From: TH5896 sp049578985
Lineage (GTDB): Archaea > Thermoproteota > Nitrososphaeria > Nitrososphaerales > Nitrososphaeraceae
DNA: 9,547 nucleotides
Reading direction: 5' to 3'
Assembly (NCBI GenBank): GCA_049578985.1
Contig: JBAUMZ010000017.1
Location: 1 to 9,547, forward strand
Positions 5,882 through 9,547 of this stretch are shown here, one piece after another. The notes beneath the pieces are model-generated. The model was not told the DNA's origin. It worked only from the letters and a program-made list of their open reading frames with translations, and did not search any database. The translations under genes were made by a program, and so were the position numbers. Position 1 is the stretch's first letter; every line of letters begins with the position of its first letter.

Positions 5882-5888
5882 AAGGAGA
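5882..5888 (+). promoter_or_regulatory. Shine-Dalgarno-like site before gcvPA
   Basis: AAGGAGA stands with its GGAG core (5884-5887) 12 bases before the ATG at 5900. The spacing is long, so the site is only tentative, but gcvPA and its neighbour spacer lack a good TATA box at the leaderless distance. This suggests translation from a read-through or longer mRNA. Confidence 0.3.
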
Positions 5889-5899
5889 CGGATAGATAG

Positions 5900-7306
5900 A
5901 TGGACTACATTCCAACAACTGAAATAGATAGGAAAAATATGCTCAAGAAGATAGGAATCGATTCTATTACTGAGATAACTAAAGAGTTAGTTCCTGTGCC
6001 TGGTAACGGAATATATCTTCCTAAACCAATGAGCGAACAGCAATTAATTGACCATCTCACAAATATTTCAAAGTTGAATTTGGTGAAGAAATGCTTTATA
6101 GGGGCAGGATCTTACTATCACTATATCCCCTCTGCCATTAACCATTTGGTGGAGAGAGGCGAATTTCTTACAGGATACACCCCATATCAAGCTGAGATGA
6201 GTCAAGGCGTACTCCAAGCGATATATGAATATCAGTCTTACATTTGTATATTGACAGGTATGGATGTTGCAAATGCCTCGCTCTACGATGGACCATCTGC
6301 GTTAGCGGAGGCTGTTGTACTTTCGTCGTCATATACTGGAAGGCGGAATGTAGTTGTCGAAAGAGGTCTCCATCCATCTTATATTGATGTACTTTCGACT
6401 TATTGTAAAGCAACTGAACTAGATATCATAACAGCAGAAAGCCAATCAAGGAGCCCAAGTTTTGTAACAGTAACTGATACAAATCCTGGTGCTGATACTG
6501 AAAACGAAGCGAAGACAGTGAGACAATTCATTAATAATGAAACTGCGTGCGTCGTAGTCCAGAATCCCGATTTTTATGGAAATATAAGGGATCTTAGCGA
6601 CCTAGCAGAAGCTGCTCAAGAATCAGGAGCATTGTTCATTGTCTGCGTGGTGGAGCCAACCTCATTGGCCATAATCAGGCCCCCCGGAGACTACGGAGCT
6701 GACATAGTGGTCGGGGAAGGTCAATCGTTTGGTATCCCAATGAGTTTCGGAGGACCATCACTTGGCTTTATGGCAGTCAGATCCTTTCTGCTAAAGAAAA
6801 TGCCGGGGAGGATCTGCGGTATGACAAATGATACGCAAGGTAATAGAGGATTTGTCCTGACACTTCAGGCCCGTGAACAACATATACGAAGAGAAAGAGC
6901 TACAAGCAATATTACAACAAATGTGGCATTGATGGCGTTATCCTCTACAATATATCTGGCTTTAATGGGAAAGTCAGGTTTGAGAAATGTCGCAACGATC
7001 TCCATGAAGAGAGCTCATTTGCTTCAGAGGAAGCTTCAGGCCTTGGGCTTTGTCAGTTTGAATAGCAACAATTTTTATAATGAATTCATACTAAAAGTAC
7101 CTTCGTCGTTGGAGTACTCTTTACCTACAGAACAGAAGTTAGTCAAGTCAATTCTATTAAAGCTTGCCAATAATGGTATAGCTGGGGGATTAGATCTTGG
7201 TCATGGCAGTATTCTTATATGCTGCACAGAGATGAATACAATAGATGATATTGAGACTTATGAGTCGATAATAAAGGAAGAGTTGGGGCTGCCGTCAAGA
7301 TCATGA
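5900..7306 (+). CDS. gcvPA: glycine dehydrogenase (decarboxylating) subunit 1
   Basis: This is the N-terminal half of the two-subunit P protein. With GcvPB it forms the PLP enzyme that decarboxylates glycine and transfers the aminomethyl group to the lipoyl arm of GcvH. The product has 468 residues, close to the family norm of about 450. Conserved stretches are YIPTTEIDRKNMLKKIGI (3-20), CFIGAGSYYHYIPSAI (65-80), FLTGYTPYQAEMSQG (89-103), TGMDVANASLYDG (119-131), VVVQNPDFYGNIRDL (218-232), GEGQSFGIPMSFGGPSLGF (272-290), PGRICG (302-307) and REQHIRRERATSNI (325-338). This subunit does not carry the PLP lysine, which is on GcvPB. The stop overlaps the gcvPB start (ATGA), so the two are translationally coupled. 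A 141-base spacer separates it from gcvH and contains only a 12-codon frame. Confidence 0.97.
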   Translation: MDYIPTTEIDRKNMLKKIGIDSITEITKELVPVPGNGIYLPKPMSEQQLIDHLTNISKLNLVKKCFIGAGSYYHYIPSAINHLVERGEFLTGYTPYQAEMSQGVLQAIYEYQSYICILTGMDVANASLYDGPSALAEAVVLSSSYTGRRNVVVERGLHPSYIDVLSTYCKATELDIITAESQSRSPSFVTVTDTNPGADTENEAKTVRQFINNETACVVVQNPDFYGNIRDLSDLAEAAQESGALFIVCVVEPTSLAIIRPPGDYGADIVVGEGQSFGIPMSFGGPSLGFMAVRSFLLKKMPGRICGMTNDTQGNRGFVLTLQAREQHIRRERATSNITTNVALMALSSTIYLALMGKSGLRNVATISMKRAHLLQRKLQALGFVSLNSNNFYNEFILKVPSSLEYSLPTEQKLVKSILLKLANNGIAGGLDLGHGSILICCTEMNTIDDIETYESIIKEELGLPSRS

Positions 7307-8979
7307 AGATCATATTTGAATATCAGGATGAACAGGTGTCAGGTCACATTAAACCATGTGATAATGAGAGCAATAATATCAATGATGTCATAGACGATAA
7401 CAACCTTCTTAGAAAAGACCTTCCCCTTCCTGACGTAAGTGAAGCTACAGTGGTAAGGCATTACACTAACCTTTCTAGGTTGAATTATGGAATTGATGTA
7501 GGGTTTTATCCCCTTGGATCTTGTACAATGAAATATAATCCAAAGATCAACGAAGATATTTCGTCTCTTGAAGGTTTCAAAGATTTGCATCCGTACTCTA
7601 GTGTTAATTTCATACAGGGATCGCTGAAGATTATGTGGCATTTAGAGCAGTACTTGAAAGCGCTCACAGGCATGGATTCGTTCTCTCTTCAACCCTCAGC
7701 AGGTGCACAAGCTGAACTCTTGGGCCTCATGATCGCAAAGTCATATTTTGCTGATCGTCTAGAACCCAGGAGATCTAAAGTTATTATTCCTGATTCAGCA
7801 CACGGAAGCAACCCAGCCTCTGCTTCAATGATGAGATATCAGACATTGTCTATACCCACCGATACCCGAGGGAATATAGACTTTACCAAATTCAAGGCAG
7901 CTTTAGATGAGACTGTGGCAGTTGTTATGCTGACTAACCCAAATACTTTAGGTCTTTACGAAGAGGATATCTTGCAAATATCTGATCTTGCTCATACAAA
8001 TGGAAGCTTGATGTATTGTGATGGAGCTAATATGAATGCGCTCCTAGGAATTACCAGGCAGGCAGACCATGGATTTGATCTGATTCATCTAAATCTGCAT
8101 AAAACATTTTCTGCTCCACATGGAGGAGGAGGGCCTGGGGCCGGTGCATTAGGAGTTAGGTCACATCTCTCTGACTATTTACCCGTACCACGAATAGTAA
8201 GAAAGTGCGGCAGCAGTAAGGATGATTATGTTGCTTATTCAAACCAAACAAGACAAACAAGCAACATCGACATCGGTAGACCCAATGGAGATGGCATAGG
8301 GAATCTTCGGTCTACGACTCTAGTAGAACATGAACAACAAGAAGAACAAGAAGAACAAGAAGAACAACGGAGGCAAGAACAACAAGGACCTGATATTCAA
8401 GCCATAGGGTCTGAAGATGAGGAAAAGATGGAAGATGTGGATGAATGGAAAGATTATTTTGCTTTAGATTATACAAAGCGACGATCAGTCGGAAGGATCA
8501 AATGCTTTTATGGAAATTTTGGGACAATAGTTAGAGCTTACTCTTACATAAGATCGTGGGGATCAAATATTAGCAAAGTCTCAGAGGGCGCGATCTTGAA
8601 TGCTAACTATTTGATGAGCTTGCTAAAAGACACCTACGAACTACCATTTAGCAGGCCATGTGCACACGAATTTGTAGTTTCATCCAGGAAGTTCGGAAGT
8701 AGGAGCGCATTAGGCATAGCAAAAAGGCTCATGGATTACGGATTCCACCCTCCGACCATGTACTTTCCTTTAATCGTACCTGAAGCTTTGATGATAGAGC
8801 CAACCGAGACAGAGAGCAAACAGACACTGGATGAATTTGCTGATGCCTTGACAAAGATAGCGTATGAACTTCAGACTCAGGCAGATCTGGTGCGGGAAGC
8901 ACCTCACACAAAACAAATTCGCAGATTAGATGAAGTATATGCTGCTCGAAATCCTAGTTTAAGATGGAAACCAAGATGA
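7303..8979 (+). CDS. gcvPB: glycine dehydrogenase (decarboxylating) subunit 2, with large insertion
   Basis: This is the PLP-bearing half of the P protein. Conserved parts include VSEATVVRHYTNLSRLNYGI (45-64), GFYPLGSCTMKYNPKINE (67-84), DSAHGSNPASASMM (164-177), and NLHKTFSAPHGGGGPGAG with the PLP-binding lysine at 267. The C-terminal half has GRIKCFYGNFGTIVRAYSYI from 397 on and the HPPTMYFPLIVPEALMIEPT block. At 558 residues it is about 60-80 longer than usual. The excess is a hydrophilic, low-complexity insertion at about 302-383, between the strand ending YLPVPRIV and the DYTKRRSVGR strand. It contains a Glu/Gln run and an acidic tail (SEDEEKMEDVDEW). All flanking family motifs are intact and in frame, so the enzyme is probably active with an exposed loop. 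The start overlaps the gcvPA stop by 4 bases. Confidence 0.96.
   Translation: MKIIFEYQDEQVSGHIKPCDNESNNINDVIDDNNLLRKDLPLPDVSEATVVRHYTNLSRLNYGIDVGFYPLGSCTMKYNPKINEDISSLEGFKDLHPYSSVNFIQGSLKIMWHLEQYLKALTGMDSFSLQPSAGAQAELLGLMIAKSYFADRLEPRRSKVIIPDSAHGSNPASASMMRYQTLSIPTDTRGNIDFTKFKAALDETVAVVMLTNPNTLGLYEEDILQISDLAHTNGSLMYCDGANMNALLGITRQADHGFDLIHLNLHKTFSAPHGGGGPGAGALGVRSHLSDYLPVPRIVRKCGSSKDDYVAYSNQTRQTSNIDIGRPNGDGIGNLRSTTLVEHEQQEEQEEQEEQRRQEQQGPDIQAIGSEDEEKMEDVDEWKDYFALDYTKRRSVGRIKCFYGNFGTIVRAYSYIRSWGSNISKVSEGAILNANYLMSLLKDTYELPFSRPCAHEFVVSSRKFGSRSALGIAKRLMDYGFHPPTMYFPLIVPEALMIEPTETESKQTLDEFADALTKIAYELQTQADLVREAPHTKQIRRLDEVYAARNPSLRWKPR
8332..8367 (+). repeat. 9-bp tandem repeat inside gcvPB
   Basis: The unit GAAGAACAA is repeated three times exactly (8341-8367), preceded by the variant GAACAACAA (8332-8340). 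The same variant recurs at 8377-8385. It encodes Glu-Glu-Gln units at residues 344-355. Because the unit is three codons, copy changes keep the frame. Confidence 0.85.
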
Positions 8980-9021
8980 ATGCTGGTCTGAATTTATCGA
9001 TCACCTGGCTACCTAAATTTC

Positions 9022-9057
9022 TAAATAATATTGTAATAATTCATCACTACCAGTGAT
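9022..9057 (+). promoter_or_regulatory. candidate promoter and dyad before lplB
   Basis: TAAATAAT (9022-9029) could serve as a weak TATA box, with initiation near 9052 and a leader of about 17 bases. Over that start lies a perfect inverted repeat, ATCACT-ACC-AGTGAT (9043-9057), a typical operator position. Both assignments are tentative. Confidence 0.35.
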
Positions 9058-9068
9058 ACGTTAGATAG

Positions 9069-9383
9069 ATGAAACAACTCTTTTATGTGTATAAAACAGA
9101 AAAATTATTAAAGATTCGCCTTCATTACGATGAGAAACAAGATAGTATACAATCAATTTTCATCAGCGGCGATTTCTTCCTATATCCGGAGGAGACCTTA
9201 GAGATAATAGAACAGAATCTAGTAGGAGTAATGGCCCAAGAGGAGGCCATTAAGCATAAAGTAATTCAATCCCTTGCTGGCTCCCAGCCATTTGGATTTA
9301 ACGCCTGCTCGCTAACAACAGCGATTCTATTATGCCTTCAACAATACCATAAGGAGAGGAGAGGGGAAGTTAAAGAATCGTAG
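9069..9383 (+). CDS. lplB: lipoate-protein ligase accessory subunit (C-terminal domain protein)
   Basis: In bacterial LplA the C-terminal domain is fused to the catalytic domain. In several archaea, such as Thermoplasma acidophilum, it is a separate small protein needed for lipoate activation. This 104-residue product shows the hallmark of that domain, SGDFFLYPEETLEIIEQNLVG (33-53), after an N-terminal strand LLKIRLHYDE (13-22). A C-terminal helix LTTAILLCLQQYHKERRG (82-99) completes it. The next gene begins like the catalytic subunit, which supports the call. The gene is 89 bases after gcvPB and probably serves to lipoylate GcvH. ATG at 9069 sits in the same TAGATAGATG context as the gcvPA start. 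Confidence 0.85.
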   Translation: MKQLFYVYKTEKLLKIRLHYDEKQDSIQSIFISGDFFLYPEETLEIIEQNLVGVMAQEEAIKHKVIQSLAGSQPFGFNACSLTTAILLCLQQYHKERRGEVKES

Positions 9384-9404
9384 CTTTGAGAGGACTGGAA
9401 GCGA

Positions 9405-9417
9405 GGGGTGGCGCCCC
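9405..9417. repeat. short G/C hairpin between lplB and lplA
   Basis: GGGG (9405-9408) and CCCC (9414-9417) flank a 5-base loop and contain the palindrome GGCGCC. It is conspicuous in AT-rich surroundings and is followed by an A/T-rich stretch, CTTATTTATTTATT. It could be a weak terminator or attenuator between the two ligase genes. Confidence 0.35.
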
Positions 9418-9439
9418 GTTACTTATTTATTTATTCAGC

Positions 9440-9547
9440 ATGGAGACGAGAACTAAATTGTTAGCAAAAAAGTTTCGCAGTATTAGAGTTCTTGAAACAG
9501 GATACAATAGCGCAGCATATAATATGGCTGTTGATGAGACTCTTATG
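9440..9547 (+). CDS. lplA: lipoate-protein ligase catalytic subunit, 5' end only
   Basis: Only the first 36 codons are in the window. They read METRTKLLAKKFRSIRVLE and then TGYNSAAYNMAVDETLM. The pattern R-(V/L)-(I/L)-x-T-G-x(4)-A-x-N-M-A-x-D-E is the start of the LplA/biotin-ligase-fold catalytic domain, which activates lipoate (or octanoate) with ATP and transfers it to a lysine of the acceptor. It lies 56 bases after lplB. The frame is open upstream to a possible TTG at 9386, but the ATG fits the family N-terminus better. A LipB/LipM-type octanoyltransferase shares this fold and cannot be excluded until the rest is read, though the adjacent lplB favours LplA. Confidence 0.8.
   Translation, partial: METRTKLLAKKFRSIRVLETGYNSAAYNMAVDETLM

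Noticed and set aside
5760..5899. Possible glycine riboswitch before gcvPA
   Set aside because: The spacer shows no paired aptamer structure or conserved glycine-riboswitch core, and GCS regulation by that riboswitch is a bacterial feature.
8332..8385. CRISPR-like repeats
   Set aside because: The repeats are 9-bp in-frame codon repeats without spacers, inside gcvPB.

Overview
The window looks like a piece of a soil ammonia-oxidising archaeon (Nitrososphaeria/Thaumarchaeota, possibly the Nitrosocosmicus/Nitrososphaera group). This is inferred from AT-rich sequence, long gene-poor spacers, archaeal TATA boxes placed so that transcripts have little or no leader, oligo-T stretches after genes, a small secreted protein of a type I associate with this group (signal peptide followed by QATSQANACGN), and a two-gene lipoate-protein ligase. 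The genus is not proven.

Left part (1-2985) is sparse. Positions 1-1277 hold no gene I can name, only short open frames and several clean inverted repeats. Two small secreted proteins lie on the minus strand: an acidic Asp/Ser/Asn-rich protein (1278-1643, with a doubtful start) and a Cys-pair/His-Gly-rich protein (2191-2577) that has a good TATA box and a tandem 11-bp repeat just upstream of it.

Right part (2986-9547) is one metabolic locus. lipA (lipoyl synthase, minus) faces away from gcvT-gcvH-gcvPA-gcvPB (plus), the aminomethyltransferase, lipoyl carrier and two-subunit glycine decarboxylase of the glycine cleavage system. Next come lplB (accessory domain of lipoate-protein ligase) and the start of lplA (catalytic domain), which is cut by the window edge. 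GcvPA/GcvPB decarboxylate glycine and load the aminomethyl group onto lipoylated GcvH, and GcvT passes the one-carbon unit to tetrahydrofolate. LipA plus LplA/LplB would make and attach the lipoyl arm on GcvH Lys72. The fourth GCS component, dihydrolipoyl dehydrogenase, is not in the window.

The most unusual points are a low-complexity insertion of about 75-80 residues in GcvPB built partly on a 9-bp DNA repeat, an apparent leaderless promoter inside the operon directly in front of gcvH with a 9-bp hairpin just upstream, and the pairing of LipA with a split ligase. I found no defence system, transposon, CRISPR array, tRNA or rRNA.
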